Positions 35,788 to 45,300 of a DNA stretch of 64,000 nt are shown here, one piece after another (the stretch's first letter is position 1; every line of letters begins with the position of its first letter). The DNA is from UBA1731 sp964440985. GTDB lineage: Bacteria > Verrucomicrobiota > Kiritimatiellia > RFP12 > UBA1067. The stretch is from positions 1 through 64,000 of the forward strand of contig CAYTWE010000003.1 in NCBI GenBank assembly GCA_964440985.1, read 5' to 3'. Below the pieces are notes generated by a model that ran no database searches, was not told the DNA's origin, and saw only the letters and a list, made by a program, of their open reading frames with translations. The position numbers were made by a program, and so were the translations under genes.

Positions 35788-35801
35788 GGCGGATCTCCGC
35801 C
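35788..35801. other. Perfect hairpin between convergent genes
   Basis: GGCGGA-TC-TCCGCC lies between the stops of nnrD and the uridine-kinase-like gene. Neither strand has a T-run after it, so intrinsic termination is doubtful; it may protect the mRNA ends. Confidence 0.35.
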
Positions 35802-35810
35802 GCGCACCGT

Positions 35811-36776
35811 TCACGAATAGTCGAACCGTGAGCCGCCAATGGATTCACGGAGAATGGAGTCTGCGGGAATCGCCGATGTGTCGTCAACCGCCGTCACGGT
35901 TTCAAGGACTGCAAGGAGACGGCGTATTTCCGCGTTTTCGCGCCCGCCGAGATACGGCACCGACTTCAGGACCGGCTCAAGCACGGGCTTCATCACGGCA
36001 AGCTCGTAGTCAAGCGATGTGCTGAAGACGAAATCGGCAAAACCCCTGTACGGATTTATCCAGCGCATTTCGCCTGCGGACACCTTCTCCCACATGAGAA
36101 TCGTCTTCTCCGGGGACATGTCGCGGTACGTCTTGTCGCGGACAATGCGCCGCATCAGCCTTGTGTCCTCGTAGTAGAGCCAGCCACCCTTGTCTGCCAC
36201 AAGCTGCGAAAGGGTGTTGAGGTACACGCGAAACTTCAGCTCGTCGCCGATCCCCTCGGTGAGCAGCGGATTCAGCGCGTGTATCCCCTCTAAAACCACA
36301 ACGACATTCGGCGGCGGAACGAAGATGTCGCTGTCGTCGTACCCCTCGTGGTGCGTGAAATCGAACTTGCGTCTGCGGAACGGCTCGCCGGAGAGCATCC
36401 TCAGCAGATCCTCACGGAGACGGACGCGGTCCACCGCCTCGAAATGCTCGTAGTCCAGTTTCCCTTCGCTGTCGCGTGGATTGCGCCTGTCGCCCACAAA
36501 GTAGTCGTCGGTCGATATGCGCATCGCGTTAAGTCCGTTCGCCTTCAGAGCCGCGCACAGCCGGATTGCCGTCGTTGTCTTGCCGGCGGCGGACGGCCCT
36601 GAAGCAAGCACTATCCGCACCGACGGCGCCCTCGACGCAATCAGCTCCGCCATTCTGGCGATGCGGGCGGCATGGTGCCGCTCGTCAGCGGCGATCACCT
36701 CCGACATTCTGCCGGATGCAATGGCCTCGTTCAGTTCGGACACGCTGCGCAAATGCGAAAACCGCTCATCCGTCAT
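35811..36776 (-). CDS. Uridine kinase-like P-loop kinase
   Basis: A 321-residue kinase of the uridine kinase/phosphoribulokinase family. The P-loop is GPSAAGKTT near 59-67, followed by RISTDDYF (the substrate-side Asp pair) and VVLEGIHALNPLL. It matches the kinase half of the larger bacterial nucleoside kinases that carry an N-terminal TGS region; that region is missing, replaced by about 45 residues. It probably phosphorylates uridine or cytidine in salvage. The start overlaps the TrmJ-like stop (ATGA). Confidence 0.85.
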   Translation of the reverse strand: MTDERFSHLRSVSELNEAIASGRMSEVIAADERHHAARIARMAELIASRAPSVRIVLASGPSAAGKTTTAIRLCAALKANGLNAMRISTDDYFVGDRRNPRDSEGKLDYEHFEAVDRVRLREDLLRMLSGEPFRRRKFDFTHHEGYDDSDIFVPPPNVVVVLEGIHALNPLLTEGIGDELKFRVYLNTLSQLVADKGGWLYYEDTRLMRRIVRDKTYRDMSPEKTILMWEKVSAGEMRWINPYRGFADFVFSTSLDYELAVMKPVLEPVLKSVPYLGGRENAEIRRLLAVLETVTAVDDTSAIPADSILRESIGGSRFDYS

Positions 36777-37540
36777 CTCTCGAACTCCGCCGAAGTCCTT
36801 CTGCCGCCATCAAGCAGCGGATGCCTGTGCGCCCACACAGCCTGCCGGGCTACGCCGAGCAGAAGCGCGGCGTCATCCTTTGTGACCACACCACGCGAAA
36901 ACACGCGGTGTATGCCCTGCATCATGTGATCTGCCTTCTGTTCGTCCATGTAGCCGATGTCTTCAAGCATCTCGCGCCACATCTTCATGAGCTGCATCTT
37001 CTGCCCCTGCGGCGCAGGCGGAGCCTTCTCGTGCGGCGGCTGGTAGCGTCCTGTCGCCGTAAAAAGTTCATAGCAAGTTATCAGGACGGCCTGCGAGAGA
37101 TTGATCGACGTGTAGCCCTCGTCCACCGGAATCCTGATCAGATGGGTGCACTGGGCGATCTCCTCGTTGAGCAGACCCTTGTCCTCACGTCCGAACACGA
37201 CCGCGACAGGGCCTGTGGACGCAAGTGCAAGGATGTCCGCCGCGCAGTCGCGAGGCGCCTTCACGTGCTGACGGTAGAGACCGCCGCGCGCCGTGGTGCC
37301 GACCACCGCCACGCAGTCCGCCACCGCCTCCTCGAACGTAGCGAACTCCTCGCGACGCTCGATGAGGTCTGTTGCGTGGACGGCGAGACGGTTGCCCTCC
37401 TCCCAGTCGTTCTGGAGATTCGGCGCGGCAAGGCGGAGATGACGTATGCCCATGTTGGCCATTGCGCGGCACGCGCTGCCGACGTTGCCGGTGTAAAGCG
37501 TGCCTACAAGCACAATGCGTATGTTTTCAAGCGGATTCAT
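36773..37540 (-). CDS. tRNA/rRNA 2'-O-methyltransferase, TrmJ-like (SpoU family)
   Basis: A 255-residue SPOUT methyltransferase. Its N-terminal domain has VLVGTLYTGNVGSACRAMAN, then VVFGREDKGLLNEE and IPVDEGYTSINLSQAVLI, the three motifs of the TrmJ group, which make the knotted SAM site. TrmJ methylates position 32 of some tRNAs. The C-terminal helical extension is also present. The ATG at 37540 was chosen; an in-frame GTG at 37552 is an alternative. It follows the Gfo/Idh/MocA gene by 8 bases. Confidence 0.88.
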   Translation of the reverse strand: MNPLENIRIVLVGTLYTGNVGSACRAMANMGIRHLRLAAPNLQNDWEEGNRLAVHATDLIERREEFATFEEAVADCVAVVGTTARGGLYRQHVKAPRDCAADILALASTGPVAVVFGREDKGLLNEEIAQCTHLIRIPVDEGYTSINLSQAVLITCYELFTATGRYQPPHEKAPPAPQGQKMQLMKMWREMLEDIGYMDEQKADHMMQGIHRVFSRGVVTKDDAALLLGVARQAVWAHRHPLLDGGRRTSAEFER

Positions 37541-37548
37541 TGCGCAAA

Positions 37549-38937
37549 TCACATCCTGTAGAACTCTTCCCAGCCACGGCGCGGTTCGCCGCCGGAGAGC
37601 AGAGCGTTTGCGCGGCCGTTCGCGACGAAACGCTTCGTCTTCCTGTCGAAATTCAGCACGGGGTCGCCAAGTTCCACGGCAAGCGATCCAAGTGCGCAGA
37701 TCTGGGAGAGCGGGCCGCCGATCTTGAACGGCGATCGCACCTCGTCTTCACCGCGTATCGTACGCAGGAAGCTTTCGTAGTGGCTGCTGTACTTCGGCTT
37801 CGGGAAGTCCGAAAGGGCCTTCTTCACCTGCGGATCGCGCGGGTCGCCGCCGGACACGAGAACGAACGGTGCGGCGTGGCTCGTGCGCGCAAACACGCGC
37901 CCCTCCGCCCCGTACACCTCCGCGCCGTTGCTCTGCCTCTGCCATTTGCTGTTCGGGTGCTTCGCAGGCATATCCGGAAAGTTGCCGATGCCGTCGCGCC
38001 ACACAAGGCGGCACTCCGGCAGACCGGGACCGCGTTCAGGAAACGTGAACACCGTTGTGGAGGCGAGCGGAAAGACGACCTTCGTGCGCTTCTCGTCCTT
38101 CAGCACCTCAATCTTCGACGGAAGTCCCAGCTTCAGGTGCTCCCAGAGCGTAGAGAAGATGTGCGCGCCCCAGTCGCCCAGCGGACCCGTGCCGTATTCG
38201 TAGAAGCATCGCCACTCTCCGCCCATGTAGGCGGGGCTGTAGCCACGTTCAGACCGCTGCGAGAGCCATGTGTTCCAGTCGAGCGTCTCCGGCGGCGTCT
38301 CCGCAGGTGGCATGGACTTAAGTCCGCCGCCGTACTTGTGCCAACGGCGCGGGGAACACATGAATGCCTCTATGCGCGTGACGTCACGCATGAATCCGCT
38401 CTCGACAAGCGAGCGGCACTGGTAGTAGTTTCCGCCGGAATGCCCCTGGTTTCCCATCTGCGTAACTACGCCATGCCGGGCGGCGGCGTCCGTCAGAAGC
38501 TGAATCTCCTCGAAGCGGTTCCCTATCGGCTTCTCCACGTAGACGTGCTTGCCGAGGGACATCGCAAGCATCGCGACCGGAAAGTGGGAGAAGTCCGGCG
38601 TCGATACGCACACCGCATCTATCGAACTCCCCATCTCGTCAAACATCCTGCGGAAGTCACGATATCGCGGCACTGACGGAAATGCCTTGAGGGCGGGGAG
38701 CGTCGCCTCTCCGCCCATGTCGGTGTCGCACAGCGCCACCACATCCACGAGATCCTTGAAGAAGGCGAACGACTGCAGGTTCGAGCCGCCACGGTTTCCG
38801 ATGCCCACGAACGCCATCCTTATCTTGCCGTTCGGCGATGTGGACGACCCGGCCACATTGAACGAAGAGCATCCGCCGAGGCCAAACAGCGTGGCGGCAC
38901 CGGCCGTCTTCAGGAAAAGTCTACGGTTTGTCTTCAT
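37549..38937 (-). CDS. Tat-exported Gfo/Idh/MocA-family oxidoreductase
   Basis: A 462-residue protein with a twin-arginine signal (KTNRRLFLKTAG) that ends in FGLGGC, a possible lipobox. The NAD-binding Rossmann part follows (RMAFVGIGNRGGSN, then VVALCDTD) and the family motif VYVEKPIG carries the conserved Lys. The C-terminal beta-sheet domain completes the fold. Exported members are abundant in PVC bacteria and are thought to act on sugars or their derivatives, with tightly bound cofactor; the substrate here is unknown. The start lies only 7 bases after its -10 box and has no ribosome site. Confidence 0.9.
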   Translation of the reverse strand: MKTNRRLFLKTAGAATLFGLGGCSSFNVAGSSTSPNGKIRMAFVGIGNRGGSNLQSFAFFKDLVDVVALCDTDMGGEATLPALKAFPSVPRYRDFRRMFDEMGSSIDAVCVSTPDFSHFPVAMLAMSLGKHVYVEKPIGNRFEEIQLLTDAAARHGVVTQMGNQGHSGGNYYQCRSLVESGFMRDVTRIEAFMCSPRRWHKYGGGLKSMPPAETPPETLDWNTWLSQRSERGYSPAYMGGEWRCFYEYGTGPLGDWGAHIFSTLWEHLKLGLPSKIEVLKDEKRTKVVFPLASTTVFTFPERGPGLPECRLVWRDGIGNFPDMPAKHPNSKWQRQSNGAEVYGAEGRVFARTSHAAPFVLVSGGDPRDPQVKKALSDFPKPKYSSHYESFLRTIRGEDEVRSPFKIGGPLSQICALGSLAVELGDPVLNFDRKTKRFVANGRANALLSGGEPRRGWEEFYRM

Positions 38938-38944
38938 GTGGATG

Positions 38945-38953
38945 ATTATAGCA
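38945..38953 (-). promoter_or_regulatory. Extended -10 promoter, leaderless gene at 38937
   Basis: The minus strand reads TGCTATAAT within TGTGCTATAATC. The ATG follows after 7 bases, so the transcript should begin on or next to the start codon. Confidence 0.65.
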
Positions 38954-38974
38954 CAAGTGTGCGAGGATCTCCGT

Positions 38975-39856
38975 CTACAGAACGCCAACCAACTGTTCCG
39001 CAAGCGACAGCCAGTCGGCGTTTGAAAGCTCTTCGGCACGGGCGGTGGATTCAATCACGCCCTTGAAGATGCTGCCAAGCTGCTTGCGGCGATGCTCGAA
39101 CGCCTGCTTCGTGAGACGGCGAAACGTCGCCCGCACATCCGCGCCGACATTGTCGTTCCGGTGATGGCGCACAAGCTTCACGACCGTAGACCCGATCTCG
39201 GGACGCGGCCAGAAGCAGCTCGCCGCCACCTTCCTCACGATGGATACGTCATAGTCCAGCTGTACGCGCACACCGGCGAGACCGCGCACCTTCGAGCCTT
39301 CCTTCGCCGCCAGCCTGTCCGCAACCTCCGTCTGCACAAGGACTACCATGGTTGAAGGCGAAGTGGGGGTTGAGAGTTGAGAACCTTCAACCGACGCCGG
39401 GGCGCTGTCGCCTGACCTCGGCATGACGCGCTCAACGAGTTCAATGAGTATGCGCGTCCCGGCCTGATACGGGAGGTTCGATACCATCAACGGGAATCCG
39501 TCGCACTCGCCCCTCTTTATGAAATCGAGGGCATCGCCCTTCAGCACGGACAATCCCTCCGGATTGCCCAGCGACTCCTTCAGCCTGTCCGCAAGAACGC
39601 CGTCCTTTTCGATGGCCGTCACTGCGCACCCGCGCTCAAGAAGCCCCTCCGTAAGCACTCCCAGCCCAGGCCCGATCTCAAGGACGCGATGCGCGTCTGC
39701 GGCACACAATGTCGCAGATTCACCGGCAAGAGCGGCATCAAGTATTGCTTCAAGCGCGTTGCGGTCGATGAGGAAGTTCTGTCCGAGCACCCTGTTCGGA
39801 TGGAACTTGTTGCGAATGCACCAATCCTTGACTTGTGATGGACTTGTGAGATTCAT
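38975..39856 (-). CDS. rsmA: 16S rRNA dimethyladenosine transferase
   Basis: KsgA/RsmA dimethylates two adjacent adenines near the 3' end of 16S rRNA during small-subunit maturation. The 293 residues show NRVLGQNFLIDRNALEAI, the SAM motif VLEIGPGLGVLTEGLL and the catalytic VSNLPYQAGTRIL. Residues about 155-169 are an extra, Ser/Thr/Pro-rich loop just before MVVLVQTEVADRL; it is encoded by a 43-bp heptamer insertion (39350-39392) and makes this loop about 18 residues longer than in typical RsmA. The start at 39856 lies 19 bases after the surA stop; its ribosome site is poor. The surA-rsmA order is also seen in enterobacteria. Confidence 0.95.
   Translation of the reverse strand: MNLTSPSQVKDWCIRNKFHPNRVLGQNFLIDRNALEAILDAALAGESATLCAADAHRVLEIGPGLGVLTEGLLERGCAVTAIEKDGVLADRLKESLGNPEGLSVLKGDALDFIKRGECDGFPLMVSNLPYQAGTRILIELVERVMPRSGDSAPASVEGSQLSTPTSPSTMVVLVQTEVADRLAAKEGSKVRGLAGVRVQLDYDVSIVRKVAASCFWPRPEIGSTVVKLVRHHRNDNVGADVRATFRRLTKQAFEHRRKQLGSIFKGVIESTARAEELSNADWLSLAEQLVGVL
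39350..39392 (-). repeat. 43-bp heptamer-type insertion inside rsmA
   Basis: On the coding strand it opens with GGTTGAAGG and closes with CCTTCAACC, a perfect 9-bp inverted repeat. Between them the TCTCAAC heptamer occurs twice in tandem, followed by related CT-rich units. It resembles the 7-bp arrays of the pseudopilin cassette and reads in frame, adding about 14 residues. Confidence 0.65.
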
Positions 39857-39875
39857 GGCTGTGCGCAATAGCGTC

Positions 39876-40829
39876 TCACTCCTTGGGGATCGGGTAGGTC
39901 TTGACGAAAGCGTCCTCACGGAGCCGGGCGATCCATTCGTCATAGGTCTTCTTCACGGCGGCGCTCCGTACGTTCCATGAAATCTTGTCGTACGCCTCGG
40001 AGAACGACAGCGCCTTGGCGGATGTCTCGGCCTCCTTCTTGACGATGAATCCCCACCCGTCGAGGTCTATCATCTCCGACACCTTGCCGACCTCAAGCTT
40101 CGCTATCGCGGCGGCAATCTCCGGACGGAACGCCTCTTCAGGATTCACGTCCTTCCAGAGTCCGCCGTCCTTCGCATGGGAATCGGCGGAATACCTGACG
40201 GCAAGCTCCGCAAAATCCTTGCCGGCGGCAAGCTCCTCGGATATCTGCATCCAGCGTGTCTTGACGCTTGCTACGCCATCATCCCCCGACGGCGGCTTGA
40301 GCAGGATTACTCGGACCGAGGCCTTCTGCTCCTGACGGTAGCGTTCGGGATGGTCACGGTACTCCTTTCTCATCGCGAGCGGAGATACGGTAACATATTG
40401 CTCAACCATCTGCTGGCGCATCCCGCGCACAATTATGTCCTCCTTGATGGTGTTGCGGTACTCCGTCATCGGAATCTTGCTTCGTGCAAGCTCCTCCTCA
40501 AGACGGTTCATGTCACCGCCGAACATCTCATGCACGATTTCGCGAATCTGGTTGTCAACTACCCATTCGGGTATCTCCATCTTCTTCGCGGCGGCGGCCT
40601 TCAGTATCAGCCTGCGCTCTATGAGCGTGTCGAGCGCGGCGCGGTACATGGACTGCATCTCCGTCTCGTTTCCGGAGTTCTCCCTCGCATCGGGATGGCG
40701 CTTTATCTCCGCCATCACGTCGCCGACCGTTATCACGCACGAATCTACGCGTGCAGCGATCCCATCAAGCCTCGCGGCAGACGCGCAGACCGACAGCGCC
40801 GCCGCAAACAAAACAACAATTGATCTCAT
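39876..40829 (-). CDS. surA: SurA-like periplasmic peptidyl-prolyl isomerase
   Basis: A 317-residue exported chaperone for outer-membrane proteins. Residues 1-18 are a signal peptide (MRSIVVLFAAALSVCASA). The SurA N-terminal domain starts at GIAARVDSCVITVGDV, and one parvulin (PpiC) domain lies near 165-280 (ASVRVILLKPPSGDDG, then FAELAVRYSADSHAKDGGLW). E. coli SurA has two parvulin domains; this has one, like many distant homologues. It overlaps the upstream pseudopilin gene by four bases (ATGA) and precedes rsmA. Confidence 0.88.
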   Translation of the reverse strand: MRSIVVLFAAALSVCASAARLDGIAARVDSCVITVGDVMAEIKRHPDARENSGNETEMQSMYRAALDTLIERRLILKAAAAKKMEIPEWVVDNQIREIVHEMFGGDMNRLEEELARSKIPMTEYRNTIKEDIIVRGMRQQMVEQYVTVSPLAMRKEYRDHPERYRQEQKASVRVILLKPPSGDDGVASVKTRWMQISEELAAGKDFAELAVRYSADSHAKDGGLWKDVNPEEAFRPEIAAAIAKLEVGKVSEMIDLDGWGFIVKKEAETSAKALSFSEAYDKISWNVRSAAVKKTYDEWIARLREDAFVKTYPIPKE

Positions 40830-41752
40830 TCCGACACCTTCCTGTACGTACGGCCGTTGAACGTATATTCAAGCCCAGTGCAGAGCCATGAAGTAAGTTC
40901 CCGGAGATTGTCTGCGTTTGCGTCCTTCGGCAGCATCAGCTTCACGCAGTGCCCGTCGGCGAACGCGACGTGCGCACTGTAGTTGTTGCCGGTTCTGTGG
41001 TTGAAGCCGATTGTTTCACCGTCGCCATTCGCCGCCTTGTTCGCCCTCTGATCAAGATCGCCTTCCGTCGAATACTTGAGGATCGCATCGTTGTCCTCAG
41101 AGGCGGAAGTGGAATAGTCGGGCCTCAGAAAGTCGTGCTCGGCAAACGGAATCTCCGCAAGCAGCAGCACCTTCTCCGGCGGACGGCTCCGCGTCTTCGG
41201 GTTGGAACTGTACTTGAAATCCAGGTATTTGCCGAATGAACGCCGACCGCCGGTCGAGATATCGGCCGCAGTGCTGAGATCCCATCCGAAATAGCTGTTC
41301 ATCACATAGCTCCAAGACGGGAGCGGCCTCGCCTGGTCTTTGCAGTACTCCATGTGGGCGGGGCATATGTACGCACCCTGACGTCCGCCGATCGCCTTCC
41401 ATATCGTGCCGTTGGTTATCGCGTAATGTTGAGCTTCGCCGTCATCGTTGAAATCGTGGTAGCACGATACCTTTGCGTTTCCGTCCGTACGTCCAATCCA
41501 TCCCTGGAACCATTTCTTCTCCGCAGTCCCCTCCTCGTAGTACTGGTATGCGCCAGCCGCTGGGAAGTATCCCTGCTTGGACGCATCGGCCAGCACTGCG
41601 TTGCACAGCGTCCGCATGTTGTTCATGCAGGCCGCCGCAAGCGCACTGTCCGTGGAACTGGAGAACTGCGTAAGCATTACGCCGGCAAGAACGGCGATGA
41701 TGCCAATCACGATGAGAAGTTCGACGAGGGAAAATGCCTGTTTGTGTTTCAT
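40826..41752 (-). CDS. Type II-like pseudopilin with C-terminal domain
   Basis: A 308-residue prepilin-like protein. After MKHKQA comes the class III-type motif FSLVELLIVIGIIAVLAGV, with the conserved Glu at +5 and a hydrophobic helix. The rest is a large domain with Cys residues, ending with a segment (AHVAFADGHCVKLM) like that of DUF1559-type secreted pilin-like proteins of PVC bacteria. The ATG at 41752 has no ribosome site: it is preceded directly by CTACCAACTACC, part of a heptamer array that runs into the scaffold gap. The true start may therefore lie further upstream, inside the gap. Confidence 0.8.
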   Translation of the reverse strand: MKHKQAFSLVELLIVIGIIAVLAGVMLTQFSSSTDSALAAACMNNMRTLCNAVLADASKQGYFPAAGAYQYYEEGTAEKKWFQGWIGRTDGNAKVSCYHDFNDDGEAQHYAITNGTIWKAIGGRQGAYICPAHMEYCKDQARPLPSWSYVMNSYFGWDLSTAADISTGGRRSFGKYLDFKYSSNPKTRSRPPEKVLLLAEIPFAEHDFLRPDYSTSASEDNDAILKYSTEGDLDQRANKAANGDGETIGFNHRTGNNYSAHVAFADGHCVKLMLPKDANADNLRELTSWLCTGLEYTFNGRTYRKVSE

Positions 41753-41764
41753 GGTAGTTGGTAG
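41753..41764. repeat. Heptamer array at the left edge of the gap
   Basis: GGTAGTTGGTAG, two units of the 7-bp repeat family, directly upstream of the 41752 start and cut off by Ns. Confidence 0.6.
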
Positions 41765-41864
41765 NNNNNNNNNNNNNNNNNNNNNNNNNNNNNNNNNNNN
41801 NNNNNNNNNNNNNNNNNNNNNNNNNNNNNNNNNNNNNNNNNNNNNNNNNNNNNNNNNNNNNNNN
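41765..41864. other. Scaffold gap of exactly 100 Ns
   Basis: A run of 100 Ns, the usual placeholder for a gap of unknown length. Heptamer repeat units touch both edges, so the assembly probably broke in a repeat array. Confidence 0.95.
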
Positions 41865-41895
41865 TAGTGGGTTTTTGAAAACAGTGTGTATTTTA

Positions 41896-41933
41896 ACGCA
41901 AAGGACGCAAAGATGGACGCAAAGAACGCAAAA
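41896..41933. repeat. Short tandem repeat of the ACGCAAAG type
   Basis: Four imperfect units on the plus strand (ACGCAAAGG, ACGCAAAGATGG, ACGCAAAGA, ACGCAAAAT) just past the stop of the GxxExxY gene. Similar repeats often accompany GxxExxY genes (from memory, not checked). Confidence 0.75.
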
Positions 41934-41938
41934 TATTT

Positions 41939-42303
41939 TTATAGGTCCACTTCTGAGAATCCATTCGCGACGCGTACAATTCCGTCCTTCAGTTTAAAGC
42001 ATCCAAAGTTAATGACAAGTCCAAGATTCAGGTTGGCTGCACGGAGACAGGTAAGACATTGCGCAGCATATATTGGATTGTTCATGTCTGTCGCCTTACA
42101 TTCAACCACAAGTCGTCCATCCACCAGTATGTCAATGCGATAGCCTTCGCCTATCTGCATTCCCTTATATTGCATATGAATTGGCACCTGGCGTTCAACT
42201 TCGATGCCTTTTGTTCGCAATTCATAAACCAACGCCAACTCGTATGCAGACTCAAGAAGCCCTACCCCAAATTCCTGCGAACCTCAAATGCAGCATCAAT
42301 CAC
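41939..42303 (-). pseudogene. GxxExxY-family protein gene, frameshifted
   Basis: The family is a small PD-(D/E)XK-like protein of unknown role, often near mobile repeats. The larger part (42238-41939, 99 residues) carries ALVYELRTKGIEVERQVPI and the conserved YRIDILVDGRLVVECKA core. The name motif GxxExxY is upstream: read from the GTG at 42303 the frame gives VIDAAFEVRRNLG and then hits TAG; shifting by one base after the GGGG run near 42265-42268 restores VGLLESAYELALVYEL. One missing G explains this. It may be a true frameshift or an assembly error next to the gap. The GTG has GAGGCAGG upstream and lies 9 bases past the stop of the 1100-residue gene. Confidence 0.8.
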
Positions 42304-42312
42304 AACCCTGCC

Positions 42313-45300
42313 TCAATCAAGCTGATGGTAGAAAAGGATGCGCGTACGGTGTGGCGGATAGTTGCGGGAACGCAACCGCCACGCCTCCTCCGGCTGCGAG
42401 CTGGACAGCGGATTGAGATAGATGGATCCGTTGTCCTTGCCGTAGTCCGGTTGTTCGCTTCCGCCGGAAGACTTCTTGAACTGTCCGTTGTCCATCGGCG
42501 CTGCGGGGTCGCGCCACACGAGCGCCACTGCGCGTCCACCGGCGCCTGCCGCTCCGACACTCGACGGCTCGGCGCGGACGAAGACAAGAAACAGCTGTGA
42601 CCTGTTCGCGAAGCAACCCTTCAGGTAGCCGTACAGGAACTTCCTCTCCGCAAACGTCAGACTTTGAAGGATCGCCTCGACTGTAGAGTTGTTTCCGGAA
42701 AGCGTAGCCTTGTCAAGCGTCGTATCAGCATCGAACGTCTCCGCGAACCTGCAGTTGAGCGCTCCTGTCCGCCAGTTGACCGCATCTTCGATGACGTCCT
42801 TCCAGCCATCAGCGAGGTACAGCCTCTTCTGCCTCTCGTCCGGCGACAGGTTGAGGTAGTTGAACGCACCCATCCAGTAGTACGCCATGTTGTACACGTC
42901 ATTGTAGTTGCATGACCAGTCAAAGAGGTAGTTCCTCTCGAAACTTGGAGCGGATGCCTCCATGTAGCTCTTGCCGTTGGCGTTGTGGTTCGTGCCGGAG
43001 GACCACCAGTCATACGGCATATTCGCGAACGCGCCAAGCATCACCTCCATCATGTCGGTGTACGGATTTATCCTGATTCCGTTTTCGGCATCATCAAACG
43101 CGATATCGTCGATGCTGCCCCAGCTGCTGTCGGCGCCAAACGCATCGGAGCGGTATGTGCGCCACATCACATTGTTGTACGCGACGCTTCCGATTGCCGT
43201 CCTGACCGTTCCGTTGTAATCTCCGCCGCCTTCAAACACACCCCACACGTTGCCGCCGCTTCCGTCCATCCCGCGCACCTGCGGAATCATCATCAATTCG
43301 TACATCGACTGCAGGTAGCCCTGATCCGATACCGACATGAATATATCCTGATCCCGCAGCGTGTCGCCCTGCCGAAGGGTCTTGACGGCATTGAACCACA
43401 GATCCTTCGGGTTTCCGGTCTGGTCTGTTGCCCACCACTGCTCAGGCGCCCAGTTCATGCGCGGATCGCTCGCCATGTATGACTTCTGCTTCCATGTGGC
43501 GGTGCGCTCAGCGTCTTTGTTGTCTTCAAAATATTGTTTTGTGAGGACAACACCCGCCGCCGCATCGTCAACCTTCGGGAAAAAGCGCATGAGCGGTATG
43601 CCAGCCGCGCCACCTGCCGCCTCATTGAACATGGCGACGCCAACATTATCCGCATGACCGCAGAGCACATCATGCTCTGGGACTGCAGGAGCCATATCGA
43701 CGGTTTTTCCGGATGAATCCTTGATTCGCGCCCACACCGCCGCAGACGGACGAAACTTTCTGCCAGGATTCAGGTCGCCCTTTAATTCATCAAGGAAGTT
43801 GCCAACGGCGTTCCATCCGTTGTCGTAGAAGGTGATTGCATCCCCGTTCTTGCACTCACCCTCAACAAGCGTCCTCTGCCCGTTTTCGTCAACCTCGTAG
43901 ACAAGCTCCGCGAGCATCGCATCCTTCGGAGCAGAGCTTGAACCCATAAGCGCAATGTCCTTCACGATTGCGCTTTCTTCTGCGGATTCACCCGTTCCGG
44001 AGACGGTCGGGGGCGAAATTCCGGTCTTGCCGCATGAAACCTGGATGCAAATCGCGCCAGCACTGTCCGAATGGCTCCAGATGGCGTCGCCTGGAGTTCC
44101 GCCGTTTGGCTCCATCCATCCAAGGTTGGCGAGAGACGTCCGCAAACCGGAGTCGTTCAATCCGTTTCCGGTCGGCTCCTCCACGAAGAAGACGCGGATG
44201 AACGCCTCGGCGGTGAACCCCGAAGCCCCTCCCTGCGGCCCGTTGACGAAAGGATATGCGGCAGTCAGGGTCACAACAGGGTTCCGCACCTCTACACGAA
44301 ACGAATATGTAACCTTGATCTTCTTTTTTGCGCCGGTCTCTGCATTTGCCTCGGAAATCGTCTCCTCTACGCAGAGCACCTTGTATTTCACGCAATCGTT
44401 CAGTTCCATCCCGCAAAGCATCGGCACGTTCTCCACACAGGGGATGCAGAGCGAAAGCGGGACGCTGTCTTCATCAAGATAGTCGCACAGAAGAGCGGTC
44501 GACAGAATCGGGAAGCGCGAATTGATCTGGTTCATGTTCCAGAAATCATTCTGCGCAGCCAAACACTTGGTGAGCGTGCCTGAGTTCCACACCCAATCAC
44601 ATCCGTAGAACGGCTGCATCTCCGGATAGCGCAGATTTATGCGCTCTGGATATACCGCCTTGTACGCGCTGTACGTGAGGTTCGAATCGCTGTTCCATCC
44701 TCCGGCCATGAAGAGCGAACGGCGGGCCGCCTCCTCCGCCCCGGAATAGTAGGTGGAGGAATTGTTGTTCTTGATGAGGTTTACGTACGGCGACGCAAGC
44801 CCGCCAAGGGCATTCCCCGCGTTGAGCATCGCGAGGTTGAAGTCCATGAACGACGTAAACGGCACATCGGCAACGGACGGAGCGTTGCCGCCGCCCACGC
44901 CGGCTCCTGCCGCCATTACGCTGAGAAACGCCGACGCTGCGGCTCCGCCGTTATCCATATCGCTCTTTTCGCCACTACGGAAAAGATACGACGGGGAGAT
45001 GCGTCCCTGCGGAGCGGACGAGCGGTTCAGGTACTGCGGACGTACGCCGCCGACCGGCGTGACGAACTCGTTGAGATCGTAGAAATCGGAGACGTTGATC
45101 GCCGTGAACGCATAGCGTCCCATTCCGAAGTTGAACGGATGCCACTTGGCCGTGCGCGTATGGCGGCTCCAGTACCGCACCTCGTTCGCTATGCAGGACG
45201 GCACGTAGCCAAGCCCCTCAAGCGTGAGCGTGGAGACCGTCTCGGCAAGCGCTACCTCGTTGGACGGCGCAAAGACGCGACCGTGCCAGTTGTCGTTCTT

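Noticed and set aside
41577..41997. Open frames that run through the N gap
   Set aside because: They exist only because Ns were read as unknown codons.
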